Origin: Leptodontidium sp. MPI-SDFR-AT-0119
Lineage: Eukaryota; Ascomycota; Leotiomycetes; Helotiales; Leptodontidiaceae
Length of the DNA: 64,000 bases
NCBI GenBank assembly: GCA_020726505.1
Contig: JAHLEZ010000005.1
Coordinates: 558,001 to 622,000 of the forward strand
Direction: 5' to 3'
The position numbers and the translations under genes were made by a program. The stretch's first letter is position 1. Each line of letters opens with the position of its first letter. This document shows, piece after piece, positions 10,183 to 22,089 of this stretch. The notes beneath the pieces were generated by a model. It worked only from the letters and a program-made list of their open reading frames with translations, searched no databases and was not told the DNA's origin.

Positions 10183-11512
10183 AGAGGTGGGAGTGTATAG
10201 ATGGACGGACGTGTACGACATACAGCATATTTGTAGCAACATTGGCGTTTGGTGGAATGTTCTGGGATATGGCGAGGCTTCAATGGCTACTGTCACGAAT
10301 GAAGAAAGTATTCCAAACCAAGCCGGGGTGCATGATGCTTTTGAACAACAGGATTCGCGCCTCGAAGGGAACCCTGACTCTGTCGGTGTTTGGTGGACGA
10401 TCTCGAACTTTCCCAGCAGCCATCTTCTCTGGTGAATGACATTGGACGGAGCACAATGGAAACAACGGATCCGCCAGACTCGAACATAGAGGCTGTTCAA
10501 TTCGGCTGGAGTAAGGCCTACTTAGGGGAAAGTCCAAGGCTTCAAGCAACAGAAGTCTCGAGGCTTCCTACCTTTGAACCAAAGGATGATATCGTTGAAA
10601 GGTATGCCCCACTTCTCTTTATTATGTCTGGGCAAGTCTAGATTCGAGGTAAATCGAACTCGCCATGCTGTAGAATTCAAGCCAGTCCTTTCTTTTGAGT
10701 ACTTTGATTTTGCAATTGTTTTGTTTACATCCTGCCTGATGGAGGCAGAGTCTTCTATCCCTCCGATTATTGGCTTTGAATGACCTTGAAAGTTGGCAAT
10801 GGGAAGTTTGCAAGCACCATAAAAGTCAAGCATCACCTAGAAACAAGCTATGGATGTGACGTATGATATCCAGAAAGGTAAATGGAATGCTGCTCCATCC
10901 AACTAGGAAGGTGCTGCTATATTCTAGTATACACCGCCTTGGGCAAAATCCGTCGATATCCAGAAGCGCAAGAACATCCCCAATTCATCCGCCTCCTTCC
11001 CCTCCAAGATTCATTCAGATGAATATTCTTCTCTTCATAAACTCTTTCACCTTTCAAAGCGCTTGAAATCAATCTCTATCTAGTTACATCACCTCGAGAT
11101 CTCGTGATTCTAGAAGCAAGCGAAGTCGTCGACTGCCAGCCTCGCGGACTTGCGTATAAAGTCTTGCCTTCAACCCCCGCCGCACTTTCTTCCCCAAACA
11201 CCACAATACTACCACCACCCCCTTTGACTTTCGTCAACAACACCGCATCTCGAGCCTCAATTCGTGGAGGACAGTACGACCAAGTGCTCCTACTCCATCT
11301 AGTTGCCCCTGAGCTACGACTCGTATCTGTTTTGTTGATCTTCGCCTTCCTTCCTTTCCGTTCTTCTACCTACCTACAATCTACAACACCACCTTCTCCT
11401 GCGACGCGCACATCTTCCCACCATCTCTCTTCGACCACAGACGCAGTATTATCTGCCATACTGACAAGCAAACTCTCCACGCACGAGAATCGAAGCAGGT
11501 CAATCTACCAAG
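10183..11512. promoter_or_regulatory. Intergenic region and long CT-rich leader of the PUF gene
   Basis: About 1.3 kb with no supported gene. The part from about 11,130 to 11,512 is rich in C and T and poor in G on the plus strand, as in many fungal promoters and leaders of highly expressed genes. Short frames near 10,100-10,550 on both strands look like chance. Confidence 0.5.
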
Positions 11513-14334
11513 ATGTCTGCCAACACCTCCACTGGCTCTCCCACCCTTCGTCGGGCTGGAAGCAGCAGAGCTGGCTCTTCCCAAGAGAACGTCAGTTCCG
11601 CTGAAGAGACTCTGGCCAACTTGACAGCTCGCATGGTACGTCCTATTTCCAGATCTTCTCTCCTTCATCTCATCTTTACATTCATTCACACCGAGTCAAC
11701 TCCTCCCTCGTGGCTCGTCTTACCCTTGCCCCAGTCATCCCACAGAACACAGTTTTCCAATTTCCCAAGCCAAATCTCCTCACCAAATGTATCGGCAGTC
11801 TACAAGGTCCCAAGAGAGTCATACCTTGCCCCTACTGACATTCACCTATAGGACCCAAGCGCGGCCTCATTGAAGAAGTCTGCCACTGCTCTGTCCTCGA
11901 ACAAGCTGGGCAACCAAGCTGGTCCCAAAGTAAGCTAGAGCTCTTTCACCTCACCTCTTCCTCTCCTCCAAAGATCTTTGAGCCAGTGCTAATGTCTGCA
12001 GAAGATGAAGATCAACCACGATTCGTCTTCCTCCTCCGAGGTCAATCCAATGGACAAGTTACTTGCCAAGCTCTCTGAGCAACAAGCCACCATCAACAAG
12101 CAAAACGAGGCCCTTAAGTCCACCGAAGACACAGTCCGTTACCGTACCGTCGAGTATGTCTCTGCTACCAGTTCTGTCCCCATTACACCTGCCACCGACT
12201 CCTACAACTTCAGCACGGCCCCCACAACAAATCCTCCAAGCATCTCTGGTGATGATACCCCTGCCCAGAGTGCAAGTGAGCTTGCTGTCTTGAAGGCTGA
12301 GCTTGAGGCTGCCAAAGGCAAGATTGCTCGCATGGACCAAGAACTTGCACAAACTCGCATCACCAAGCATACTCTTGACCAAGTTGTTGGTAATGCCTCC
12401 GAGGCTGATTACCCAATGCACACTCCTTCTGAGGAACGTTTCAACCACCTTCCACCACTTGCTCGTCCTCAATTCACCCGAGACAACTCGTGGGCTACCC
12501 AAGATGACGCTCGCTCAGACACCAGTGATGCATTGTCTGCCAGTGGCTTCAATCGGGCTCGTGCTATCTGGAACAATGGTGGCAAGCCAAACTTCGCTGC
12601 TCCAACCCCAACCTATGCTGGAGGTCCGGTTGCTGTCCCAGGTTTCCAACCATCTGAAGCTGTCTCTTCTGCCCAGTGGATGCAGCGTGGCTACGGTCAA
12701 CCATTCGTTGAGTCGTTGCCTTATGGTGCTGCTCCAGCCTTCCGTGGTGACCGTATGATGCAAGACCCAGATATGCTGATGGCCCCTCCCATGGGTCGAC
12801 GCAGCCAACCTGGTGGAGGCCGATACAACAACCGAAGCAGTGCAAGCTCATTCCCTTATGCCAGCAGCAACAGTTCGTTCGATGGTTTCACACCATCCTC
12901 GACTCCTTATGGCTCGTTTGCAAACCTCCCAGCTGGTGTTCCAGGTATGGGAAGCATGGGCATGAGCAGCATGTACAGTGGATACCAGCCACAACCAATT
13001 GGCACTCCACTCTCCCCACATGCACCAGAGTTCACTGTCTCCAACCCAGGATGGAAGGGTGATGTAAGTCAAGCAGTTCCTTCTTTCACTCTTTCCATTT
13101 CACTAACCGCTCTGCAGACCCAAGTTGCTGAGGGACAGACGTACCTTCCAACAACTGAGCCTCTCAACTACCGGCGTCTTCTTGACCGCACTGTCAACTG
13201 CAACTGGAAGTATATCGTTGACAAGATTGTCTGCAACAATGATCAACAAGCCTCCATCTTCCTTCAACAGAAGCTCAAGGTCGGTACAACTGAGCAGAAG
13301 TATGAGATTGTTGAAGCAATTGTTGCCCAGGCCTATCCATTGATGGTCAATCGCTTCGGTAACTTCTTGGTTCAACGATGTTTCGAGCACGGAACTCCTG
13401 AGCAGGTCATCAAGATCGCCGAGGCTATTCGTGGAAACACTTTGAACCTCTCGATGGATGCTTTTGGCTGCCACGTTGTCCAGAAGGCTTTTGACTCTGT
13501 TCCAGAGGACTACAAGGCCATCATGGTTCATGAGCTGCTCCGTCGTATCCCTGAGACCGTCATCCACCGCTATGCCTGCCATGTCTGGCAAAAGTTGTTT
13601 GAGCTCCGTTGGACTGAGTCTCCACCTCAGATCATGAAGTATGTCAACGATGCTCTGCATGGTATGTGGCACGAGGTTGCTCTTGGTGAGACTGGTAGCT
13701 TGGTTGTTCAGAACATCTTTGAGAACTGCCTCGAGGAGGACAAGGTAAAAAATATCAGTTCCCTCCCCACGAATTCTAGCTAACATTGTTCCAGCGACCT
13801 TGCATTGAGGAGGTCCTTGGTAGCATTGATATTGTTGCTCATGGTCAATTCGGCAACTGGTGCATCCAACACATCTGTGAGCACGGTGCCCCAGCTGATC
13901 GCAGCCGAGCCATCGATCATGTCATCCGCTATGCCTCCGAGTACAGCATGGATCAATTTGCTTCCAAGGTTGTTGAGAAGTGCCTCAAGATTGGTGGTCC
14001 CGACTTTCTCAGCCGCTACCTTGATCGGGTCTGCGAAGGTCGTCTCGATCGTCCTCGTATCCCATTGATCGACATCGCCAGTGATCAGTATGGTAACTAC
14101 CTCATTCAGTACATTCTGACCCATTCCAACCCACAACACCGAGAGCTCGTTGCTAGCCACATCCGCAAGCACATGGTTTCTCTTCGGGGATCCAAGTTTG
14201 GCTCTCGTGTTGGCATGCTCTGCACCAATCCCGCCATCCAGACTCGTCCTGGCCCTGGTGTTGGTCCTGCCATCGGCGTCCCTCCTCGCATGGGCCCGCA
14301 GCCAAACCCTCGCTATGGTGGCGCTTATCGTTAA
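11513..14334 (+). CDS. Pumilio/PUF-family RNA-binding protein
   Basis: Five exons (11513-11635, 11852-11929, 12002-13063, 13118-13744, 13795-14334) give 809 residues. The N-terminal half is low-complexity and rich in Ser, Gly, Pro and Gln; residues near 100-145 look helical and charged. A PUF domain of about eight Pumilio repeats occupies roughly 430-790, with repeat cores such as RFGNFLVQRCFEHG, AFGCHVVQKAFDSV, FGNWCIQHICEHG and QYGNYLIQYIL. PUF proteins bind 3' UTR elements and control mRNA decay, translation or localisation. The repeat wording is closest to the fungal Mpf1/PUF group in my recollection, not to canonical Puf3; that is uncertain. Intron 3 is 54 nt and in frame, so skipping it would insert 18 residues. 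Confidence 0.9.
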
Positions 14335-15985
14335 GCAATATCCCTACGATATCTTGCCCTGATTGCTTGCTTCGTCATATTGCTTCCTGTGTCTTGGTTG
14401 GCCTCACGATCTTTACTTGGCACACGATATTATGGAATCACCGTAACGATACGACATATTCGAATAGGAGTCCGTCTCTTTGTCTGCTTTTGGCCTTTCA
14501 TATCTATGGATGTCTTCAATTGGCTCTTACCAACATCCAGCGAAAGCCACCTTAAGCATTGTTTGTCTACACAGTGTTGGCCGCAAAAAGGGCTTTTCTT
14601 ACAAGTCCACCTACGATATTTCCTTCTTGTACTTTATCAACATCTTCCCCGGCAACCTATTCGACCAATACTGATCATCCTACACCCGAAGATTCGTCTT
14701 CGGTGACTTGGACACATCATGGTTACGGCCTTGCATCAAGTCTTCCCGGTATAGCAATGGTTGTCTTGCGGCAGCGTTGCTATTTCTTTCGACTGGAGGC
14801 ATTGCCACATTGTATGCATGTATACTTGATGCCGCTTCTTGTTCTTGATATGATGGTGCAGCACTATGAGGGGATCTGTTCATTTCTGCTTCATGCAGAT
14901 ATTGATACGATGGAGAAGAGGACTGCTATTATGCTGAGATGTTTCTTCGTGCTCCTGCGCTTGTACCTAAAAAAAGAAAACCAAAAGCTTTGTTATTTAG
15001 TCACTCGTTACCGAATACAATTGGCTTTCAAAATCTGGGTATCTTCTGTGATTATTATCTAAGCCACTAATTTTACATTCAATTTGGTATTCCATGATGC
15101 GATTGTCCTAATTTTTTTGTTGGGTGTTCCGCAGTTGCAGCTGATTCAAGACTGGAGCTAGGTGAGTGCTAGACAACCGATGTATGAGGAATAAGGCGAG
15201 TTTCTGATTCAACGCACTTAAGAGATAGCCAGAGATTTAGTTGAACTTGTTCAGTTTGCACTATTTAGAGTAAGACTGCCAGAGGACTGAATAGGCAAGC
15301 CTCGTACAGTACCTGTTACCAACAACATCCTCGACAAGCCATCTTGCTTTCCCAACGGGCATTCTTCTTCATTTCCTGTGGCAACGTTCTACCGGGTTGT
15401 TTCATTCTTTTTCTCTTTGGGAGGTGAAAAATCTGGTTGTGGTGAGCGGGTTGGGTTTAGTTCTCGGGTTGGTGTTTGTGGTGCCTATAGAGTGGATAAA
15501 TCACAACTTAAAGAGTTTGAGGATTTTGGTCACTACGGCAGGGAGGTGTTGGTGTGGGTATGTATGTTTGTTTTGTTTGATGCAGGCTAGCTAATAGGTT
15601 CAACGCTTTTCAAGTGATATGAGTGTAATGATAGCGAGTAATGAGCTCCCTCTCGAAAGCAACGCAATCTAACCTTCCGTGGGATATAGATATCGATGGT
15701 GATACCCATGCTCGTTAGACCATGCCATAAGCCTGACATCGAGAGAACAAGTGAGACTTGCTTAGCCAAGCAACGGTCATCCAGTTCTGTGTTGATAATG
15801 AATGCAAATGTGCCTCCCCATTCCGTGTAACTCCAATCCACCCCTTTCCATGATAGCAATATGTCGTTCCATCCCAGCCTTAAACCAGACAGCTCAGTCT
15901 ACCATCCACCTGTGTTCCCCTTCCCCCCTTCCCAACCAATTAACCAGCCAGAAATACAACCCAGTTCCACCTCCCAAGCATCCAT
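14335..15985. other. Convergent intergenic region between PUF and KPWE genes
   Basis: About 1.65 kb, T-rich on the plus strand near the PUF 3' end. It should hold both 3' UTRs. No open frame here has a domain, an intron pair or a convincing ATG. A non-coding transcript cannot be excluded from sequence alone. Confidence 0.5.
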
Positions 15986-16971
15986 CTAAGCATCTGGATA
16001 TTCCTGCTGAATGATATTGTCCCTATGATCTCCGAACGTGCCCGGTCCTCTACCTTGGATGATCTCTTCCGGTACATCCTTCTCCCATGGCTTCCTACGC
16101 TTCGGAAGTACAGACGGACTGCTAGCTGCTAGACCCATCGGCGTGTCGTCAAACTCCTTGATCCCGGGGATAGGCGCACCGCTTTGGATGAGCGCGACAA
16201 TCTCCGCGAAGCTGCGTGGGTATGGTGCACCTGGTTGAGCGCCGGGCGTGGGGGCAGAGAAAGCGGAGGGGTCAGCGGGCGTACTTGCTACCGCCATGCT
16301 GGGTGCTGTAGATGGGTCTGGTTGAGGTGAAGTTGCTTGGGTTGTGGAGGTGTAAATCGAAGTTGATTCCGATTCTGAGGTTGATGATGTGGCGTTTGTA
16401 GCTGTTTCTTTGGAGGAAGGAGTGAATGTAGAGGGTTGCTGAGAGTCGAGATACGGTCTCTTAGAGAGGAGGTATTCTTTGTAGCTGTTGAAGTCGATGG
16501 TTGTAGATTTCTTGCGCGAGAAGTAGAAGATTTGAGCATGTAGCGTCAGATCGTCGGGTTGAGATGATGCTCCAATGGGCGGTAGATTGGGACCACGAAT
16601 GGCTCTTAGTCCTCCCTTTGAAGTGTAAGTGTTTAGTTGAAGTAGATGTTGGTTTGAAGGAGGAAAGGAGGGGAGGAGATGAAGTATATGTCTTTGCACG
16701 GGTAGGGAAAGTTGAATTGTGTGAATGCTTTTGCTGCATATGAGGAAGTTGGTAGGAGTGAATGTCTTTGTGTGATATGAAAGTAGACAACATGGGCGAT
16801 ATGAAGAAAGAAGGAGGTAGTGTGCACAGAAGCCGAGGCTGATTAACATATACTGTTGAGGGGTCCAACAAGAACTGTTTACCGTACCTGAAACACTTCA
16901 TCGCCGTCCCAATCATAGTTCATTAACTCATCGTAGAGGGCTGTGTTATCAGCAGCTGGTTGGGTTGTCAT
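15986..16971 (-). CDS. PEX39: KPWE-motif protein, probable PEX39 homologue
   Basis: Exons 16888-16971 and 15986-16615 give 237 residues; the 272-nt intron is phase 0 with a GTACGG donor and an AAAG acceptor. Exon 1 encodes an acidic start (ALYDELMNYDWDGDE). Exon 2 begins GGLRAIRGPNLPP and has a Tyr/Phe-rich segment, then a long Ser/Thr/Pro linker. The C-terminal core is YPRSFAEIVALIQSGAPIPG (about 160-179) followed by KRRKPWEK, with KPWE at 203-206. This IPG plus [K/R]PWE pair defines the KPWE-domain family. Recent work on the family reports that the yeast and human members, named PEX39, assist PEX7-dependent (PTS2) import into peroxisomes. The function here is inferred from the motifs. The gene is divergent from SCD6. 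Confidence 0.78.
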
Positions 16972-17346
16972 ATTTGTAGTCGAGGCTCTGAAGCTTTGCT
17001 AAGGAGGGGAGTAGCTCGGCAAGTAAGGCTGAGACTTGTTGATCGTAAGAAGATTGCCATTGTGGCTTTCTCGGCTCCCGGACGCGGCAAGCTGCGGCAA
17101 TGGCACCTGATTTGCTGCAGTAGCGCTGTGCGGCTGGATCCCCAGCCCTGCCTTTTTGCCTTTTAGCTTCGCTAACTGTGAATATCGACAAACTTCCCCA
17201 TCAACTCGCAAACCTCCTCCTGTTCCTCTTCTATAACAACCACCACCACTCTTTGCGCGCCTCGCGAACCTTCGACATTCCTCTACCTTTCTTCGCATCC
17301 AATCTCGTAAGAGCTTTCTGTGAGCTGGTCGCAGTATCTCGTCATA
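16972..17346. promoter_or_regulatory. Divergent promoter, PEX39-like / SCD6
   Basis: The 375 bp between the two start codons must serve both genes. The SCD6 side is CT-rich. No named transcription factor site stands out. Confidence 0.5.
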
Positions 17347-19394
17347 ATGGCGGAATTCCTAGGGTCAGTGGACTGAGGCTGAGGTCCTCCCTCTCCTTCA
17401 CAACAAGCTCAATGCTAATGCTTGTACGGCTCACAGGTCTAGGATATCTCTGGTCTCTAAGAGTGACATTCGGTATGATCAATCGCGCCCAATGCTACTT
17501 GACGCTGGAGCTAAGTAGAAGCTAGATATGAGGGTGTTCTGCATGCCATCGACTCTGACCAGGCCACTGTCGCACTCGAAAATGTCACATCCTTTGGCAC
17601 CGAAGACCGAAACGACAACCCTGACGACTATATTCCTCCCTCCGACAAAGTCTACGGATACATCGTGTTCCGCGGTAGTGATGTGAAGGACTTGAGGATC
17701 GTACAGAGCCCTGCAGTGAAGGAGAACAAGCCACCTGCTCTCAACGACCCTGCCATTCTTGGTGTAAGTGTGCACGTTCCCTGGGTTGCTGTTTAGCATA
17801 CGCTTTACAGCTATGGGTGATTCAAGTGATGAAAGAATTTCGGATGTTAAATCATATTGTCTCCGAGAGCGCAAAACCGTGTGGAGATTTTCCGTTGCCT
17901 TCCTTCTGATTTGAGACGCTATACACTGTATAGATAGACTGGAGATGCAATTGGGGCTTTGCTAATAAAATTGTCCTACAGAGCGGATCCCGTCCTACAC
18001 CACCAGCTCAAGCTCCAGCTCCTCAACCGCAACGTCAATCTTCCCAAGATCCCCCGCAACAAAGCCAGGGCCCGCCTCAAGGTCCGCCACAAGGTCCATC
18101 ACAAGGTGCCCCTCCCCAATTCGCTCATCACCCACAGTATCCGCCGTTCTATCCCCCACCAACTGGATGGGGTCGCGCTGGTCCTCCTCCTCCCGGCCCT
18201 GGTGGTTTCCCTCCAATGCCTTATGGCGCCCCTCCTCCTGGATGGTATCCTGGACCCCAAGGCTTCCCTCCCGGACCATTCCCTCCTTATGGCTACCCAC
18301 CAGGACCACCAGGTCAATTTCAACCACCCCCTCCTCAAAACCAGGGTCCAAAGCCAGGTCCAATTGGCCCAGGAGCAAACAAGCAACCATCGCCTTCGAT
18401 TTCGAACCCAGCTGAGAAGCAGGCCGAACCAAAGAGCTTGGCAAAGCCCGCTGCTGAAATGGCTGCTGCTGCAGTTCAGAAAGCCCCATCTCCACCCACT
18501 GCAACGGAACCATCACCCAATGAGGTACAAGCTGCAATAGATCACCCATCAACTGCACAAACTGCTGCAAGCAAGGCCGCTGCTAAGGCTACTCCATCTG
18601 GACCAAAGAACAATCGTGTGACCCCAGCTCTTCCACTTCAAAGCCCGGCTGCTACAAAGGCGCCTTTGCAACAACAGAACAACAATGCCCAAGCACCCGC
18701 TGCTAAGGCTGTTGACCCATCAGCTGCTTTGAGAGATGCCACTCAAGCCGCAACTGCTGCTGTTGCTGCCGCAATGGCGAAGCTACCCGGCCAAATGAAT
18801 GGAAATGGCACTGAGAATCTGACGAAGAAGGTCAACGATATGAGAATTAATGACCCAATCAGAGCCCCAAGACATCCAGGAGCTGCAGGCGCTGGATTCT
18901 CGGCAAATAGAGGACGAGGCGGTGGACGAGGTGGTGCTCGCAATGTTGAAAAGAAGGTTGAGGTCCCGGAGTCAGACTTTGACTTTGAGACCGCAAATGC
19001 CAAATTCAACAAGCAGGATTTGGTCAAAGAGGCAATTGCCGGGTCCCCTCTGGGAGAGGACCCTCCAATGGCTTCACCAACCGAAGCAGAAGTCCCGGTT
19101 GGAGGCTACAACAAGTCGACATCGTTCTTTGACAACATCTCTTCTGAAAGCAAGGATCGAATGGAGGCCGCCGGCCAAAAGGCAGGTGGACGAGAATGGA
19201 GAGGGGAGGAGCAGAAGAAGAACGTGGAGACCTTTGGCCAGGGCAGCGTCGATAATGGTTATCGTGGTGGATACCGTGGCCGAGGACGCGGACGCGGCGG
19301 ATTTAGAGGTGGCCGTGGTTACAGTGGAAACGGGCAACCAGGCCGTGGCCGTGGAGGATATCGAGGCCGAGGAGATGCATACGCGGCTGTGTAG
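17347..19394 (+). CDS. SCD6: SCD6/LSM14 (RAP55)-family mRNP protein
   Basis: Exons 17347-17363, 17437-17472, 17526-17763 and 17982-19394 give 567 residues. The N-terminal Lsm14 domain (about 1-90) reads MAEFLGSRISLVSKSDIRYE, with a VYGYIVFRGSDVKDLRI stretch. A long Pro/Gln/Gly linker follows. An FDF motif (FDFETANAKF, about 430), an FFD box (TSFFDNISS, about 478), a TFG box (ETFGQGS, about 513) and an Arg-Gly-Gly tail from about 525 complete the standard order of the family. These proteins act in P-bodies and stress granules, repress translation via eIF4G and recruit Dhh1/decapping factors. The first two exons are only 17 and 36 nt, so simple ORF finding would place the start wrongly at a Met inside the Pro-rich linker. 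Confidence 0.93.
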
Positions 19395-20139
19395 ACTTGT
19401 CAATCGACAACATGGATCCCGGGACGAATTGGAATTTTGCTTGCGATGTACCAAAACTTCATTCGACGAATTTGCTATTTCGGTTCTGCGGGTCAACATC
19501 ATCCTACTTCCGGACATTCAGGAATTCCCTTACTACACCAGTACTGGAAGATTGGATGGGAAGCAGGCTTTGTGTGTGTATCTTTTTCTTTTCGATTCCT
19601 TTTCCAACTGTATCACCAGGATCACGACCTCAAACAACAACGAAACGGGCGGGTTACGAATATGACCAGACACATTTCATGGTTGGGTGGAGAATGAAAC
19701 GATCTTATCTTTTGAGATACGAACGGACTGGGGTCAAAAATTCGCATTTTTCTTTTCCTTGAAATTTTATGCAAGAAGCGCAATGGCAGTCGCTCAATAC
19801 CTGTGCTAGCGGGGGAAATTATCTGGAGTTGGGTGGTCCAAGATGGATTGGCTGGTCCCTTATGAGAACGCCGGTCTGGCGAAGGAATATCCGTGAAGTC
19901 TTCTTCTGCGGAAGAGGTCTGGATGGGATGGACTGGGTTGATGAATGAAAATAGGCGCGAATGAAATGAGTGGATGATAAACGGGGATGGGTTCGAGGCG
20001 TGATGGGCGACTAGATATGGCAGTGCTCATCTGAATTCAAAATCCCTCAACCAAACTGTGTTTTATATCTGTTTCCGCGCTCTGGGATGCTCTTCTTTAC
20101 TAACCTGGAGGAGGCTCAAGGATTTCTCATCTAATGTTT
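19395..20139. other. Convergent intergenic region, SCD6 / GNAT
   Basis: About 745 bp holding the 3' UTRs of both genes. The open frames that continue past the SCD6 stop in other phases have no support. Confidence 0.5.
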
Positions 20140-21387
20140 TCACGCATTTGCTTTCCTCCCCATAAACCACCAACTAGCCCCCTGATACCCCTTCTCAGTC
20201 CACTCCTCCCTCCAACCCTCCCCCAACCCCTCAACATCCACACCCGCCTCCCTCCCAGTCCTCACCCCCAACGGTCCCAAGCCCCAGAACTCGCAAATCG
20301 CCTCCCCAAACCCAAATTTCTCATAAAGTCCCTTCCCAAGCACACTCGCCTCAACCCAACTCTTGACACCCCTCCGATCAGCCTCCTCTACTCCCCACCC
20401 AACGAGGAGTTTGCCCGCTCCACGCCTTTGGTAAGACGGGTGCGTGAAGCAGATGTCGAGGACGGCGCAGGGTCCTGTCATGTGTTTGCGCTTGTTGGTG
20501 TAGAAGGTCTCGAGGATGTAGGAGACGTAGGATGTGTCGTCTGCGCCGAGGACTTCGTAGGTTATTCGCTCGCTGGGAGGGAGCGTGGTTTGGTTGGGTA
20601 CCCACTGTGAGGGAGGGGGGTGTAAGTACGGGGGTTCTGCTTTGCAATTCTTCTTCTCTTTTTCTTCTTTTTCTCTTTTGCTTTTTTAAAATTTCTACTC
20701 ATCCCGAAAAACGCATTATAAGATACGAAGTTCAGGAATATAGCTGAAGTAGATAAGGGAAACGATCAGAGTATGAATAGGTAAGGAGGGAAACAAGTAA
20801 ATAAAAGGATATTAATACATACATCAACTTTTACACCCCCCTTCCTCGGCCACCTCTCCTCCTCCCCCTCTTTCTCCTGTTCAAAGAAAATCCACTTCGC
20901 AGCCGCGACGACGAATTGCCTATCCTCTGCATCGACCGGGTTAGACGGGTCGGTGAGTTTGATCCAGCGTGTTCTCGTCGGGTTTTGGCGCCAGGAGACA
21001 AGTTGGCGGGATGTTACGGAGGTGATGACGCTGTCTGGGATAGGTGTGGGGGAGGGGTAAATTAGGGAGTGGACTGGGTCTATGGGGTGGACTTTTGAGA
21101 GGGGAGGGTATTAGTTGGTTTGGGTGATTTGGTAGTTGGATGGCTGAGTGAGAGAGTGGGGATAGGGTGTGAGTGGGTTTGAGTGGTTTGGGATTTATGG
21201 TGTGAGAGAAGGGAGGGATTTTAGGGATTTTAGGGCAGAACTGGTTGAGAGATAATGTATTTTGAGGTTGACAGGTTGGTAATGGGCAATGTGAGTGAGT
21301 TGTTGAATTATACATACATGCAGCCATTTGAGAGCGTGATATAGCTTCCATATCCGCTTCTGTAGCGAGGGAGAGTTCGAGTGGCAT
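20140..21387 (-). CDS. GNAT-family N-acetyltransferase
   Basis: Exons 21318-21387, 20823-21091 and 20140-20604 give 267 residues, with phase joins 1 and 0. The acetyl-CoA-binding P-loop QRRGAG (about 172-177) is preceded by LDICFTHPSY and followed by LLVGWGVEEADRRG, the usual GNAT motif A. The Tyr/Phe near the end (LYEKFGFGE) matches motif B. The substrate is unknown; fungal members of this type include small-molecule, peptide and polyamine acetyltransferases. There is no signal peptide. Both introns are about 220 nt, longer than most in this window. An MPLELSLATEADMEAI start is typical of single-domain fungal GNATs. Confidence 0.85.
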
Positions 21388-22089
21388 TTTTGGAGAGTGA
21401 GTAGGAGGGAAATGGCTAGCCGTTGAAAAGTAGAATATGTACTTGGAGATTTTGTGAATTTACGGAGAGAAATGGCTGTGTTTTAATAGCTGAAGAGTTG
21501 TTCGAAGCTGTTGAAACGAGAAGCGAGGTGGAAGAGACGTCTGTTTATATAATTTGGATAAGCAGCTTCCTTCCCTAGTCTACAATTGTTAGAACTAGAT
21601 AATACTTAGCCTAAGCCTTTAAAGTACTAGCTAGCTTACTGATTAGCTGTAGAAGATTCTCAAGAGATACTTTAAACGTTACTTTAGGCAGGTCGTAAGG
21701 ATTACTAATATAAGATTACGAGGAAGTCTAGCTAAGAGTGGGGGTATCCTGACCATAAACATATTATAGTGATTTTTAGGGCGTGGTATGGAGTACCGGT
21801 AGGCTAGCGTAGATATTCAATGGCAATCGATTTGACGTCTTTGGAGAAGTAGCTTTGAGTTGGATGGTGGTGTATGGGAATGATGAGATAGAGTCTCTGA
21901 TCGCGCATTGGATCAAGAGTACAGCTTCTCGAGCACGACCAACCACTAGACCCATAATGCCGATCACCACTCAAAACATGCATCAAGATCCCAACAGTCC
22001 TTGACCTCCTCTTGTATTCAGTCCCGGATCGCAACCATTTGGAACTAAACATCTTACTTTAATACTCAAATTTGTATTTTATGTGGAGA
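21388..22089. other. Intergenic region with AT-rich, possibly RIP-degraded patch
   Basis: The 180 bp around 21,590-21,770 are rich in TA and CTAG words (CTAGCTAGCTTACTGATTAG and similar) and read unlike their surroundings. This resembles an old repeat copy mutated by RIP, the fungal C-to-T process, but is too short to assign to a family. The remainder is unremarkable. Confidence 0.35.

Noticed and set aside
12059..14291. Long minus-strand and alternative plus-strand frames inside the PUF gene
   Set aside because: They are mirror or shifted frames of the Pumilio coding sequence; the plus-strand frame has the repeats and consistent splice phases.
18216..18218. ATG as the start of the SCD6 protein
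   Set aside because: It lies inside the Pro-rich linker. The Lsm14 domain and correct start are encoded by upstream exons from 17347.
18850..19665. 271-codon plus-strand frame over the end of SCD6
   Set aside because: It overlaps the FDF, TFG and RGG coding region in another phase and has no start context or domain.
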